Shown here: in pieces, positions 17,261-29,858 of the stretch
How the letters are laid out: every line of letters starts with the position of its first letter
How positions within the stretch are numbered: position 1 is the first letter of the stretch
Source: Pullulanibacillus sp. KACC 23026
GTDB taxonomy: Bacteria > Bacillota > Bacilli > Bacillales > Sporolactobacillaceae
Assembly: GCF_029094525.1 (NCBI RefSeq)
Contig: NZ_CP119107.1
Span: 3,224,001-3,288,000 of the forward strand
Direction of reading: 5' to 3'
DNA: 64,000 bases
Translations under genes and position numbers: made by a program
The notes under the pieces: generated by a model
What the model saw: the letters and a program-made list of their open reading frames with translations, nothing else
What the model was told of the DNA's origin: nothing
Databases searched by the model: none

Positions 17261-18433
17261 TTAAAAAGCTTGGTTTTCAATGACCATCGCTATCCCTTGG
17301 CCGCCGCCAATACATAAGGAGGCGAGTCCATACCGCTTGCCTCTGTTGCGCAGCTCATAAGCCAGAGTCAGCAGCAGACGTGCCCCACTTGCCCCGACTG
17401 GGTGACCGAGAGCAATCGCCCCGCCGTTTACATTGGTCTTCTCTCGATCGAGCTCGAGCGCTTTTTCAACTGCCAAATATTGAGCGCTGAATGCCTCATT
17501 GATTTCCACAAGATCGATGTCTTTTATAGAGAGGCCTGCACGTTTGAGCGCCATTTGGCTGGACGGTACAGGACCAATCCCCATTTTCGTTGGGTCGACA
17601 CCGGCCATCCCCCAAGACACGATTTTTGCTAAAGGTTTTAGGTTGCGTTTCTCTATGAATTCATTGTTAGAAATGACTAATGCGGCTGCTCCGTCATTTA
17701 TTCCGCTTGCGTTTCCTGCTGTGACCGTCCCCTCTTTTAAAAAACTTGGCTTAAGCCCTGAAAGTGTATGGACAGACGTTCCTTCACGAATGTGCTCATC
17801 TTGCTCGACTAAACCTTTTTTGGTTGGAACCGCAACTATTTCTTCCCGAAAGCGCCCATTTGACCGAGCTTTGGCTGCACGTTCATGACTAAGAGCGGCG
17901 TATTCATCCTGCTCCTCCCTCGAGATAGCATAGTCCTTCGCCAAATTTTCTGCTGTGATGCCCATCCCACAGCCAGCATGATCATCCGTTAAGGTACTTA
18001 ACAGCATGTCTTCATAGACAACAGACCCGAACTTGGCCCCGTTTCCCCTAATCGTAAAATTACTATAGGGGCTTTGAGACATGTTTTCTGCCCCTCCCAC
18101 CAAGGCTGCCTCGGATTCGTTTAATAAAATACCTTGAGCAGCCGAGACGACAGCTTGCAAGCCCGATCCGCATAAACGGTTGACGGTTAAGGCTGAAGCG
18201 ATCTCAGGCACACCGCTTTTCAGGCCAATATGACGTGCCAAATAAGCCGCATTTCGATCTGAATGAATGACATTTCCAAAAACCACTTGATCGATCGCCT
18301 CTGCTTCGACGGCTGCACGCTCCAGCGCTGCTTTCGATGCCGCGACGCCTAATGTTACGGCACTTTCATTTCGAAGGGACTTCCCCATGCTTCCAAAAGG
18401 TGTCCGTGCCCCTTCTAATAAATAGATTGACAT
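17261..18433 (-). CDS. Acetyl-CoA acetyltransferase (thiolase)
   Basis: A 390-residue thiolase that joins or cleaves acetyl-CoA/acetoacetyl-CoA units. The catalytic residues are present: Cys88 in NRLCGSG, His344 in GHPVGASG and Cys374 in CIGGGQG. The GxGGxEx-like motif GGAENMSQSPY is also seen. The length is standard. The divergent neighbour is HMG-CoA lyase, whose product acetoacetate (after CoA activation) feeds thiolysis, so a role in leucine or ketone-body catabolism is likely. A strong AAGGAGG ribosome binding site is present. Confidence 0.92.
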   Translation of the reverse strand: MSIYLLEGARTPFGSMGKSLRNESAVTLGVAASKAALERAAVEAEAIDQVVFGNVIHSDRNAAYLARHIGLKSGVPEIASALTVNRLCGSGLQAVVSAAQGILLNESEAALVGGAENMSQSPYSNFTIRGNGAKFGSVVYEDMLLSTLTDDHAGCGMGITAENLAKDYAISREEQDEYAALSHERAAKARSNGRFREEIVAVPTKKGLVEQDEHIREGTSVHTLSGLKPSFLKEGTVTAGNASGINDGAAALVISNNEFIEKRNLKPLAKIVSWGMAGVDPTKMGIGPVPSSQMALKRAGLSIKDIDLVEINEAFSAQYLAVEKALELDREKTNVNGGAIALGHPVGASGARLLLTLAYELRNRGKRYGLASLCIGGGQGIAMVIENQAF

Positions 18434-18468
18434 CTTTTAGCCTCCTTCATCCCACTTCCAGACTCCTT

Positions 18469-18482
18469 TTAAAACGCTTACA
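18469..18482. promoter_or_regulatory. cre-like site upstream of the thiolase gene
   Basis: On the minus strand TGTAAGCGTTTTAA matches the CcpA cre consensus TGWAANCGNTNWCA except at one of the last two positions. It lies 36 bp upstream of the thiolase start, a position that would block transcription. Confidence 0.55.
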
Positions 18483-18537
18483 ATAACTATATCATAACTG
18501 TGCCAACTGCAATCAAATAAAAAAAAGAACAGGATAC

Positions 18538-18567
18538 TTTACGTCATCTTACCTTGCCATGTAAAAT
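18538..18567 (+). promoter_or_regulatory. Possible sigma-A promoter of the HMG-CoA lyase gene
   Basis: TTTACG, an 18-bp spacer, then TAAAAT, located about 48 bp upstream of the start codon. Moderate match to consensus. Confidence 0.4.
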
Positions 18568-18580
18568 AAACATAAGGTCT

Positions 18581-18594
18581 TGTAAGCGTTACCA
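18581..18594 (+). promoter_or_regulatory. cre-like site upstream of the HMG-CoA lyase gene
   Basis: TGTAAGCGTTACCA fits the cre consensus with one mismatch. It lies between the proposed promoter and the ribosome binding site, a roadblock position for CcpA. Confidence 0.55.
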
Positions 18595-18614
18595 ACGAAA
18601 AAGGAGGGATCGAC

Positions 18615-19529
18615 TTGTCACTCCCTGAAAAAGTCACTCTGATTGAAGTTGGCCCGAGAGATGGGCTGCAAAATGAAACCAATCTGATTCCAACCGATGT
18701 CAAAATCACTTTTATAAGAGCGCTCATGAAAGCCCACATTCAGGAAATGGAGTTAACCTCCTTTGTCTCCCCAAAATGGGTTCCGCAAATGAGTGATGCT
18801 GAAGCGATTTTGGAGGCATGCTTAGATTCCTCGATGATCCGTCAGTTTGTTTTGGCCCCCAATCAGAAGGGCCTGGAACGCTTTTATGCGTCTCATGCAC
18901 GAGAGGTTGCGGTGTTCGTTGGCGTCAGCAATTCGTTTAACAAAAAAAACATTAATAAGTCAACAGATGAAAGCTTGAATGAACTTAAACCACTCATAAA
19001 AGAGCTAAAAGATAACGGAAAATTTGTCCGCGCCTGCATTTCGACCGCTTTTTATTGTCCCTACGAGGGGAAAATCCAGCCTGAAGCGGTTTATCAGCTA
19101 TGCGAAACATTTGCGGGCTATGAAGTGGATGAATTGAGTGTCGCGGATACCATTGGCATGGCCAATCCAAAAGATGTATACGAAGTTTTTAGTGAGCTCA
19201 AGACGAGACTGAGTGACAGCGTCTTAATCACGGGGCATTTTCATAACACGAGAGGAACCGCCTTAGCCAATATTTACGCGAGTTTAGAAGCGGGCATCAC
19301 ACGCTTTGATTCATCTGCCGGAGGACTTGGAGGATGCCCCTTTGCACCAGGCGCAAGCGGCAATGTGGCGACTGAGGATGTTCTCTTCATGCTTGAAGAG
19401 ATGGGGATTGAAACAGGAATTGATCGTCAAAGGCTCCTCGAAGCAGTCGATCTCGTGAAGCCTTCCATCACGAGACCGCTGGACAGTAAGCAGTATCAAC
19501 TTTACCGAAAAGAATCCTCTAGCCGTTAA
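18615..19529 (+). CDS. mvaB: Hydroxymethylglutaryl-CoA lyase
   Basis: A 304-residue DRE-TIM-family metalloenzyme that splits HMG-CoA into acetyl-CoA and acetoacetate. Signatures: VGPRDGLQNE at 12-21 (catalytic Arg/Asp), ADTIGMA, GHFHNTRG (metal His pair) and the lyase-specific GLGGCPFAPGASGN loop with the catalytic Cys. The TTG start at 18615 follows AAAGGAGGGAT. It ends 11 bp into the convergent YqkB-like gene. With the divergent thiolase it makes a small leucine/ketone-body catabolic module. Confidence 0.93.
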   Translation: MSLPEKVTLIEVGPRDGLQNETNLIPTDVKITFIRALMKAHIQEMELTSFVSPKWVPQMSDAEAILEACLDSSMIRQFVLAPNQKGLERFYASHAREVAVFVGVSNSFNKKNINKSTDESLNELKPLIKELKDNGKFVRACISTAFYCPYEGKIQPEAVYQLCETFAGYEVDELSVADTIGMANPKDVYEVFSELKTRLSDSVLITGHFHNTRGTALANIYASLEAGITRFDSSAGGLGGCPFAPGASGNVATEDVLFMLEEMGIETGIDRQRLLEAVDLVKPSITRPLDSKQYQLYRKESSSR

Positions 19530-19845
19530 TCGGAATCACGCGCATCCTCGGATTGATCATTCGCTGGTGGCTTTTAAGCTGAAAAGTTTTATAATGAGGA
19601 GAGTAATCGACGGTTAAGTGCTCATTATAATAGACTTGGAAAGCACTTGGGATATAAGTGGGGTAGTGACTGCTGTTGATTGCCTGATCTCCTTCTGTCG
19701 GAGAAGCAATCTGCTTCAAATGGATGACCCCGTCATTCACACACCCGCAGCCTTCTGTGTCATAGTCTAAGCGAATCAAGAGGTCAGACTGATCAAAATC
19801 ACGTTCTAAGACCTCACAGGCGAGATCCGTATAGGTGATATCCAT
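19519..19845 (-). CDS. yqkB: YqkB-like HesB-fold iron-sulfur cluster biosynthesis family protein
   Basis: A 108-residue protein with the YqkB pattern: an N-terminal MDITYTDLACEVL, then LIRLDYDTEGCGCVNDGV in which a single CGC motif replaces the usual three separated cysteines of A-type carriers, and a C-terminal LTVDYSPHYKTFQLKS. The function is not established; an Fe-S related role is inferred from the fold. The start at 19845 has GAAAGGAAGATC upstream; the longer frame to 19881 adds 12 residues without a ribosome binding site. The 3' ends overlap mvaB by 11 bp. Confidence 0.75.
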   Translation of the reverse strand: MDITYTDLACEVLERDFDQSDLLIRLDYDTEGCGCVNDGVIHLKQIASPTEGDQAINSSHYPTYIPSAFQVYYNEHLTVDYSPHYKTFQLKSHQRMINPRMRVIPING

Positions 19846-19952
19846 GATGATCTTCCTTTCAAAGTACGTATTCTGTTCCATTATTATAGCACGAGGGCAT
19901 CTTTACTTACTCTTAAAAGACCTTAGCATTCTTTCAAAAAGGAGAACAACTC

Positions 19953-20417
19953 ATGACCGAATCCATCCGCGTTTCCCATGAGGTGCTTGAGCATTTCCAT
20001 ATGGACCAAGACACCTTTCTTAACTTTTTGGCAAAGCTCTCTAAAAATACGCTGCTTGAAACACTTAATATGACGTATACCGAAATCGCGAGTGACCGTT
20101 TAGTGATAACGATGCCGGTTAATTCGACGGTTCATCAACCGATGGGACTTCTTCACGGCGGCGCCTCAGTCGCTTTAGCTGAAACAACTGCTTCAATGGC
20201 AACCATGCTTAATATTAACCCAGAAACCCACAACTGTGTGGGACTTGAGATCAATGCCAACCATCTTAAAAGCAAAAGAGACGGCCTTTTAACGGCGACA
20301 GCTACCCCTTTACATAGAGGGCGTAAAACGATGGTTTGGGAGATCAAATTGACAGACGAAGACAACCGGCTCATTTGTATCTCAAGATGTACGATGGCCG
20401 TCATTGAACGGCAGTAA
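19953..20417 (+). CDS. Hotdog-fold acyl-CoA thioesterase (PaaI/YuxO type)
   Basis: A 154-residue single hotdog domain. It has the catalytic-face motif PMGLLHGGASVALAETTAS, with the Glu on the central helix, then VGLEINANHLKSKRDG and TPLHRGRKTMVWEI, typical of the PaaI/1,4-dihydroxy-2-naphthoyl-CoA thioesterase branch. It hydrolyses an acyl-CoA; the substrate (menaquinone precursor or other) cannot be assigned from context, since no men genes are near. AAAAGGAGAAC precedes the start. Confidence 0.82.
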   Translation: MTESIRVSHEVLEHFHMDQDTFLNFLAKLSKNTLLETLNMTYTEIASDRLVITMPVNSTVHQPMGLLHGGASVALAETTASMATMLNINPETHNCVGLEINANHLKSKRDGLLTATATPLHRGRKTMVWEIKLTDEDNRLICISRCTMAVIERQ

Positions 20418-20913
20418 AGAAATCGCTTAGTTGAATGTCGCTTTCCGCAGAAGACTTTGATGTAACTTTGAAGAACATGACAAATAGAGGGCGTCGTCAG
20501 GTTATAATGGCGAAAGTTTAGTTACTCTTATACCTCCACCCTTAATCGCATCAACAAATTTTCCCTGACCACTAAATAAGAACGTTAAGATCGACTTAGT
20601 GTCGGTCTTTTATTTTGCCTTTTCTAAACTAAAATCTCAAGCGCCGTCGCAAGCTTCCTGGAAAGAAGGCAGCAAAGAGACTTTTTTCTAACAGTCCTGT
20701 TAAGCCTATTTTGCAAATCCAAGAATTTCTTTCAATTAGCCAAATTTTTGAAGCATTCCTTACTAAATCTCTCCCCTATTGTTGTTCTCATTTTCGTAAA
20801 ATAATACATTTACTAAAAAATACTAAATGACTATTTTTATAATAATAGTATAATTCAGCTATAGGGGTAAGGAATTCTACATAATAGTTATCATAAATAG
20901 AAAGAGGGCTGTT
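20418..20913 (+). other. Intergenic region, no gene seen
   Basis: This 496-bp stretch has no credible coding frame. It holds the hairpin terminator at 20587-20616 and an AT-rich part before the kinase gene with a TATAAT-like hexamer near 20849. I see no riboswitch fold, and the Spo0A-type sites I looked for are not evident. Confidence 0.5.
20587..20616 (+). terminator. Intrinsic terminator downstream of the thioesterase gene
   Basis: AAGATCGAC pairs with GTCGGTCTT (one G-U pair) across TTAGT, followed by TTATTTT. It is 170 bp past the thioesterase stop. Confidence 0.65.
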
Positions 20914-22053
20914 ATGGAAACAAATATAAGAGAAGAAAATGTTTACAAAGCTTTAAGTGACTTTCTCGAAACAAATAAAAAGAAATTCTTAGCTTTATGG
21001 GAGGAACAACTCATTCTTAATCCTGAAGATAAAAAGGATTTAGTAAGAGAAAACGGGTATTTGATGTATGAATTTACTATTCATTCCATGATTAATGAAG
21101 GCAAAGAGAGCGAACTAAAATTATTGGCAGAAAAAGTAGCAAAAGAACGCTGTGAAGCCAATATTAACATTGGCGATTTTGTTTATAATGTGAATCTTGG
21201 AAGAAGCATCATCATTAAGTGCATTAACCACTCCGGTTTTAAGTCAGAAGTGTTACAGCAAATCATTGATAGGATCAATAAACAATTTGATTTATTCTGC
21301 TACTACGCGGTCTCAAGGTATACAAAATTATTAGACAAAAAGATCAATGAAAAGAACTTATTCATTACTCAAACCCATAAAGACCGATTAACCATTCTTG
21401 GCCAAATGTCTTCTAGCTTTGTTCATGAATTTCGAAACCCGCTTACATCCGTTATGGGATTTATTAAACTGCTTCAAAATGACTATCCGGATTTGCCTTA
21501 TTTAGACATTGTCAATAAAGAGCTTGAACAACTCAAATTCAGAATTACTCAATTCCTTCACACATCCAAGCTGTACCCTACCGCTGAAACCAAAAATGAG
21601 GAGATCTCAGTCAAACAAATTTTAGAAGAAGTCCTTGATTTTTTATACCCGAGTATTGCCGATTGTAATATCGAGGTAAACTCCACTATCGAAGGAGAAA
21701 CAATCGTTAACGGAGATCCCAATGAACTAAAGCAAGTTTTTCAAAATTTATTAATGAACGCCATTGATGCCGTAAGTGAAGTCGAAATACATAGACAAAT
21801 CAACATACATACTGAAGTGATTCATAGTCAGGTCGTCATTTCCTTCTCAAATAATGGTCCCGTTCTAGATGCGGATGCTATCCATCTCATTTTCGAGCCT
21901 TTCTATACAACCAAGAAACTAGGAACGGGTATCGGATTATTTGTCTGTAAAAACATTATCGAAAAACATAACGGTAAAATTACCTGTTTTGTCACCGAAG
22001 ACTTGACCACATTTCAAACGGTGTTGCCGATCATCTCGAATTCGGAAATCTAG
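20914..22053 (+). CDS. Orphan sensor histidine kinase
   Basis: A 379-residue protein without obvious membrane helices, so probably cytosolic. Residues 1-150 form a helical input domain (DFLETNKKKFLALWEEQLIL...) that resembles RsbRD-N or globin-like sensor domains. An H-box SSFVHEFRNPLTSVMGF follows, with phospho-acceptor His about 171. A full HATPase domain is seen: NLLMNAIDAV, FSNNGP, FEPFYTTKKLGTGIGLFVC. No response regulator is adjacent. In a spore-former such orphan soluble kinases often feed the Spo0F phosphorelay; that role is a guess. The ribosome binding site is AAAGAGGG. Confidence 0.85.
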   Translation: METNIREENVYKALSDFLETNKKKFLALWEEQLILNPEDKKDLVRENGYLMYEFTIHSMINEGKESELKLLAEKVAKERCEANINIGDFVYNVNLGRSIIIKCINHSGFKSEVLQQIIDRINKQFDLFCYYAVSRYTKLLDKKINEKNLFITQTHKDRLTILGQMSSSFVHEFRNPLTSVMGFIKLLQNDYPDLPYLDIVNKELEQLKFRITQFLHTSKLYPTAETKNEEISVKQILEEVLDFLYPSIADCNIEVNSTIEGETIVNGDPNELKQVFQNLLMNAIDAVSEVEIHRQINIHTEVIHSQVVISFSNNGPVLDADAIHLIFEPFYTTKKLGTGIGLFVCKNIIEKHNGKITCFVTEDLTTFQTVLPIISNSEI

Positions 22054-22287
22054 TTTAAGTGCTACTTGGCAAACGCCATGCTGGACTTTCGAGCCTGCTG
22101 CTTAGATTCCCTCGTGAAGGACTTCTAAGAATCTTCATCGTGCCGGATTGCGAAAAATCTTCATCTTTTGAAAATGGATTTTACGCTCGAACAATTTCCA
22201 TATAACGGATGTTGTACATAGGTAATTCCCCATATATTAGATTTTAGGCATAAGTCGATTACTATACCTAGTTTGTTGTCCCGAATT

Positions 22288-22476
22288 GCTGTAACGGACA
22301 TATATTCCGTTACAGCCTCCATTTTGATGCTTTTTAAATTGTAACGGACACTCAGTCCGTTACAGACACATTTTGCCTCTTTCATGGGGCGATTTTGCCC
22401 TCTAATGGACTCAGTGTCCGTTAGATTTCCAAGTACCCCATTTTTGCCCTTCTAACGAACTCAATGTCCGTTAGAA
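22288..22476. repeat. Cluster of four TAACGGAC/GTCCGTTA palindromes
   Basis: Palindromes lie at 22288-22316, 22340-22364, 22401-22425 and 22450-22476, with start-to-start spacing of 52, 61 and 49 bp. The first two carry outer CTG/CAG or TG/CA extensions, the last two TCTAA/TTAGA. Loops differ (for example ATATA, ACTCA, TCAGT). TTTTGCCC directly precedes the last two. They are the same family as 17054-17191. The 234 bp before them (22054-22287) hold no gene that I can see. Confidence 0.85.
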
Positions 22477-22500
22477 ACACAGCACTACTCTATAAACGAA

Positions 22501-22536
22501 AAAAGGAGAACTGCTTAATCGCAATTCTCCTTTTTT
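22501..22536. terminator. Bidirectional hairpin terminator
   Basis: AAAAGGAGAA pairs with TTCTCCTTTT around a 14-nt loop, with a T run on either strand. It can end transcripts from the kinase side and any read-through of the rRNA operon. Confidence 0.75.
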
Positions 22537-22539
22537 CGG

Positions 22540-23128
22540 TTGCCCAGCGGCATTCTATTCTTGCAAATCTGCTTCTTGGAATACTTCGTGGTCCCCTTCT
22601 TGGTTGACACCATGTTGATTTGCGCATGACCTCATTCCCTCAAGCCAAAGTTTAGGCGCAGGGGCCCGGCCACTATCAATAATTAATGATCCTATGTAAA
22701 AAAGGAATCGTCATTTAAACGATTCCTTTATCGATTGCCCGGCGACGTTCTACTCTTGCCAATCTACTCGCTTGGAATACTTCGTGGCACCCCTTCTTCG
22801 ATTGAAACCTTGTTGATTTGCGCATGACCTCATTCTTTTAAACCAAGGTTAGGCGCAGGGGCACAGCCACTTTCAATAATTAATGATCCAATGTAAAAAA
22901 GGAACCGTCATTTAAACGATTCCTTTATCGATTGCCCGGCGGCGTTCTACTCTTGCCACTCTACTCGCTTGGAATACTTCGTGGGTCCCCTTCTTCGATT
23001 GACACCTTGTTGATTTGCGCATGACCTCATTCTTTTAATCCAAGGTTAGGCGCAGGGGCCCGGCCACTATCAGTAATTAATGATCTTATGTAAAAAAGGA
23101 ATCGTCATTTAAACGATTCCTTTATCGA
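22540..23128 (-). repeat. Three tandem 195-197 bp duplications of the 5S 3' tail plus terminator
   Basis: The sequence starting TTGCCC occurs at 22540, 22735, 22932 and, at the true 5S end, 23129; periods are 195, 197 and 197 bp. Read on the minus strand, each unit contains about 25 nt of the 5S 3' end (GCAAGAGTAGAACGCCG...), the terminator hairpin GGAATCGT/ACGATTCC with a T run, and about 130 bp of non-rRNA spacer. The copy furthest from 5S is the most diverged, with an altered tail and a different terminator. These are three extra terminators in series behind the operon, without extra 5S genes. Confidence 0.88.
23091..23122 (-). terminator. Terminator of the rRNA operon (proximal copy)
   Basis: On the minus strand AAGGAATCG pairs with CGATTCCTT around TTTAAATGA, followed by TTTTA. 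It begins 8 nt after the 5S 3' end. Further copies lie at about 22895-22925 and 22697-22729. Confidence 0.88.
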
Positions 23129-23130
23129 TT

Positions 23131-23247
23131 GCCCGGCGGCGTTCTACTCTTGCAGGGGGAAGCCCCCAACTACCATCGACGCTGAAGAGCTTAACGGCCG
23201 TGTTCGGGATGGGAACGGGTGTGACCTCTTCGCCATAACCACCGGAC
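23131..23247 (-). rRNA. rrf: 5S ribosomal RNA
   Basis: A 117-nt gene. The terminal stem GTCCGGTGGT / GCCGCCGGGC closes it, and the internal conserved stretches GAAGAGGTCACACCCGTTCC and GAACACGGCCGTTAAGC are clear. The ends are set from the helix and may be off by 1-3 nt. Confidence 0.95.
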
Positions 23248-23310
23248 AAAGTATTCAATTGAAGGATCGTACCTTCAAAACTAGATAGGAAGTCAAACAA
23301 ACACTAATTT

Positions 23311-26261
<2,951 letters not shown>

Positions 26262-26378
26262 TGTTACAATTGATGTCTTGTTTGCACTTCATTATCCAGT
26301 TTTCAAGGGACGATTTCGAGTGTTCACACACTCAAAACCAAACAAATAACCAAAAGCACCTAACGCTAAGAATCGTTT

Positions 26379-27945
<1,567 letters not shown>

Positions 27946-28158
27946 AGTGCAGTTAAAGCACTGCTGGCTTTTGCCGAGGACAGATCTCTTCTGAAAAGAG
28001 GCCTGTCCCCCTTTAAAAAACTATGTTCGTTTGATTCCTAGCGTTAAACTCAAAGTATAACTTTGACTGGCGCTTTTGGTTTTTGTTTAGTTTTCAATGT
28101 ACGAAACAATCTATTAATCTTTCACTATCAATCGCCGTCTCTCAAAAGCGACTTTATT

Positions 28159-28187
28159 ATCTTATCACACCAACAAGATGAAGTCAA
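28159..28187 (-). promoter_or_regulatory. rRNA promoter P2
   Basis: On the minus strand TTGACT (28187-28182), a 17-bp spacer, then TAAGAT (28164-28159). It lies about 215 bp before the 16S 5' end. Confidence 0.75.
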
Positions 28188-28233
28188 CAAGTTTTTTCTT
28201 CGTTAAAATCATCCGTCAGAAGCGACGCTTATT

Positions 28234-28262
28234 AATATATCATCTTAAACGAGTTACGTCAA
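28234..28262 (-). promoter_or_regulatory. rRNA promoter P1
   Basis: On the minus strand TTGACG (28262-28257), a 17-bp spacer, then TATATT (28239-28234). It is 75 bp upstream of P2, the usual tandem arrangement of Bacillus rrn operons. Confidence 0.75.
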
Positions 28263-28678
28263 CAACTTTATTTCTAAATAATTCATGTTCACTCTATAAT
28301 AGCTTATACCTTCCTATACATTTAGTAATTCAGTTCTATCAATATTGGGACAAACGCACTAGGCTTCTCAGCCGAACTTGTCTTGCTAATTCCATGGCTA
28401 AGGCTATCATTCTCGGGTCTATGCAAAACTAAAGGATAATGCACCTATATTTTTAGGGAATTTAGACAAGCCAACACGGAGAATGTCATCGGGGTAAATT
28501 CATGACGTGCTTCAAGCAAAAGGCTCCTTGCGACTAAAAGCATACGCTCTGTAGTTGGCTTCCTCAAGCACTAGCCAACACGAAAAATTTCACCGAAGTA
28601 AATTCATGAGGGTACTTCAAGAAAGAGGTTTGTTCGTCACCATCTTAGTTTTATGTAAACTCAATCGGTTATTTACTT
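28263..28678. other. Intergenic region with a pair of imperfect 47-bp direct repeats
   Basis: No coding frame is supported. Two imperfect direct copies occupy 28470-28516 and 28574-28621; both begin GCCAACACG, contain GTAAATTCATGA and end in ACTTCAAG/GCTTCAAG. The rest is AT-rich and I see nothing recognisable in it. Confidence 0.5.
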
Positions 28679-29193
28679 TTACCTCTTAATTAGGAAATTA
28701 AATAGAAGATGAATTTGGATCTCTAGAACAGGCTTATTGGAAAGCTCGGGCAAATCATTCTCGTCAAAAAAGGCAACATCCGCTGTTTCGACCCCCTTTT
28801 CAGCCTGTCCCCCTACAATTTCACAATGAATAAACAATTTATAATAATGAAAAGGATGGGAGGATGAGGATGTCTATTATAATCCCAAACCGCAAGAAAC
28901 TTTGTTGTAATGACATCAAATCCAGCTTCTTCTTTTATTTCTTTAATAATATTTTCCCATGGAGATATGCCAATATCACAAAATCCTCCCAGAAGTAACC
29001 GTAGATTATCTAATTTTTTTACCATTAAAAGCTTTTGATCCTCGAAGACGGCTCCTCGGATATCAACCTTTGGGGTTAATACCCCATTTCAGTTGTAAAT
29101 AAATTTGGTATATTCGTTTAAAATCTCCATGCTCATTTCACGAAGTTGTCCGAAGCGGTCACGATCAAAAGGGTCTTTCGTAATCAGATACAT
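28679..29193 (-). pseudogene. Nudix hydrolase pseudogene
   Basis: From ATG at 29193 the frame reads MYLITKDPFDRDRFGQLREM and ends in a stop after FIYN. The same frame then resumes with NGVLTPKVDIRGAVFEDQ and a degraded Nudix box (GGFCDIGISPWENIIKEI, EEAG; the family has GG-W/F-x-D-x-G-x-SP-x-EN). After HPHPP the frame is lost near 28815. The C-terminus GQAEKGVETADVAFFDENDL is recovered in another frame to a stop at 28679. At least one stop and one frameshift make it non-functional. A living homologue would be a cytosolic nucleotide-sugar or ADP-ribose hydrolase of about 200 residues. Confidence 0.8.
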
Positions 29194-29395
29194 TTACACC
29201 AGCTATGTTCACCAATGCAACAACCGATAGACCCAAATCAGGAAAAACAAGAAAATCAGAGGAAACTCCTTTAATTCCTCCACTGTGGGCAATGATGGTG
29301 TATCCATGATGCTTCTCAACATGAACCCCGTAGTCATAGCCGTATCCGGTAGGCAAGGATCGTTTGAGCTGCACTTGCTTGCTTTGCCCTCTCAG
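29165..29395 (-). pseudogene. Beta-lactamase/serine-hydrolase C-terminal fragment
   Basis: The minus strand encodes TGYGYDYGVHVEKHHGYTII followed by AHSGGIKGVSSDFLVFPDLG and LSVVALVNIAG. This is the C-terminal third of class-C-like beta-lactamase/penicillin-binding hydrolases (the HSGG motif corresponds to H/KxGG). The nucleophile SxxK and YxN parts are absent. The fragment is joined directly to the HEAT-repeat remnant upstream and runs into the Nudix remnant, so this is a deletion-fusion scar. Confidence 0.7.
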
Positions 29396-29858
29396 TACTT
29401 GAAAATCATCGCAACATTCCACCTCACCTGTTCATCTTGACACTTGACCCATTCCTCTGTTCGGGGTAATAGCTGATGAGTGCACTTCCAATGGCAAATG
29501 GCCCTAAGTTATTGCTGACATAACGAGAACGATCTTCTAGTATTGGCTCAAAAATATCTAAAAAGGCTCTATCCACTGGGGATTTTGTGTCTTTCCCGCA
29601 TACATGATCGCTAAAACAGCAGCTCGGCGGATATTTTTATTTGGATCAATTGACCATATTTTAATAATAGGCAAACAATCATCAAAAAAATCGTTCAAGG
29701 ATTACTCCGCAGGCACTTGCCACCCATTCGCGAACTTCCCAATTAGAACTGTTAGCTAGCTTGTCCAAGGTCAGATTGACACAATCTTGATCGCGTGAAA
29801 AATAATCAGTCAAGGCCATGGCGCCAATCTCCTATGCAGTTGGATTCTCAACATCACA
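29392..29858 (-). pseudogene. HEAT-repeat (DNA alkylation repair-like) pseudogene, 3' part
   Basis: On the minus strand one can read VENPTA, a TAG stop, EIGAMALTDYFSRDQD, NWEVREWVASACGVILE, a frameshift, PNKNIRRAAVLAIMYAGK, a frameshift, ILEDRSRYVSNNLGPFAIG, and finally EEWVKCQDEQVRWNVAMIF before a stop at 29392. The repeated VRxWVAxA / IRRAAVLA / VRWNVAMIF pattern is typical of HEAT-repeat proteins of the AlkD-like class. Its upstream end is cut by the palindrome array. The probable 5' part lies on the far side of the array at 32991-33157. Confidence 0.7.

Noticed and set aside
20418-20913. Riboswitch or T-box leader before the histidine kinase
   Set aside because: Only one simple terminator hairpin is present, about 300 bp before the gene, with no T-box (TGGNACCGCG-like) or known aptamer core.
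22161-22385. A 74-codon frame on the minus strand
   Set aside because: It spans two of the palindromes, has no ribosome binding site and resembles nothing.
22540-23128. Extra 5S rRNA genes
   Set aside because: Only the last about 25 nt of 5S are repeated; the rest of each unit is unrelated to rRNA.
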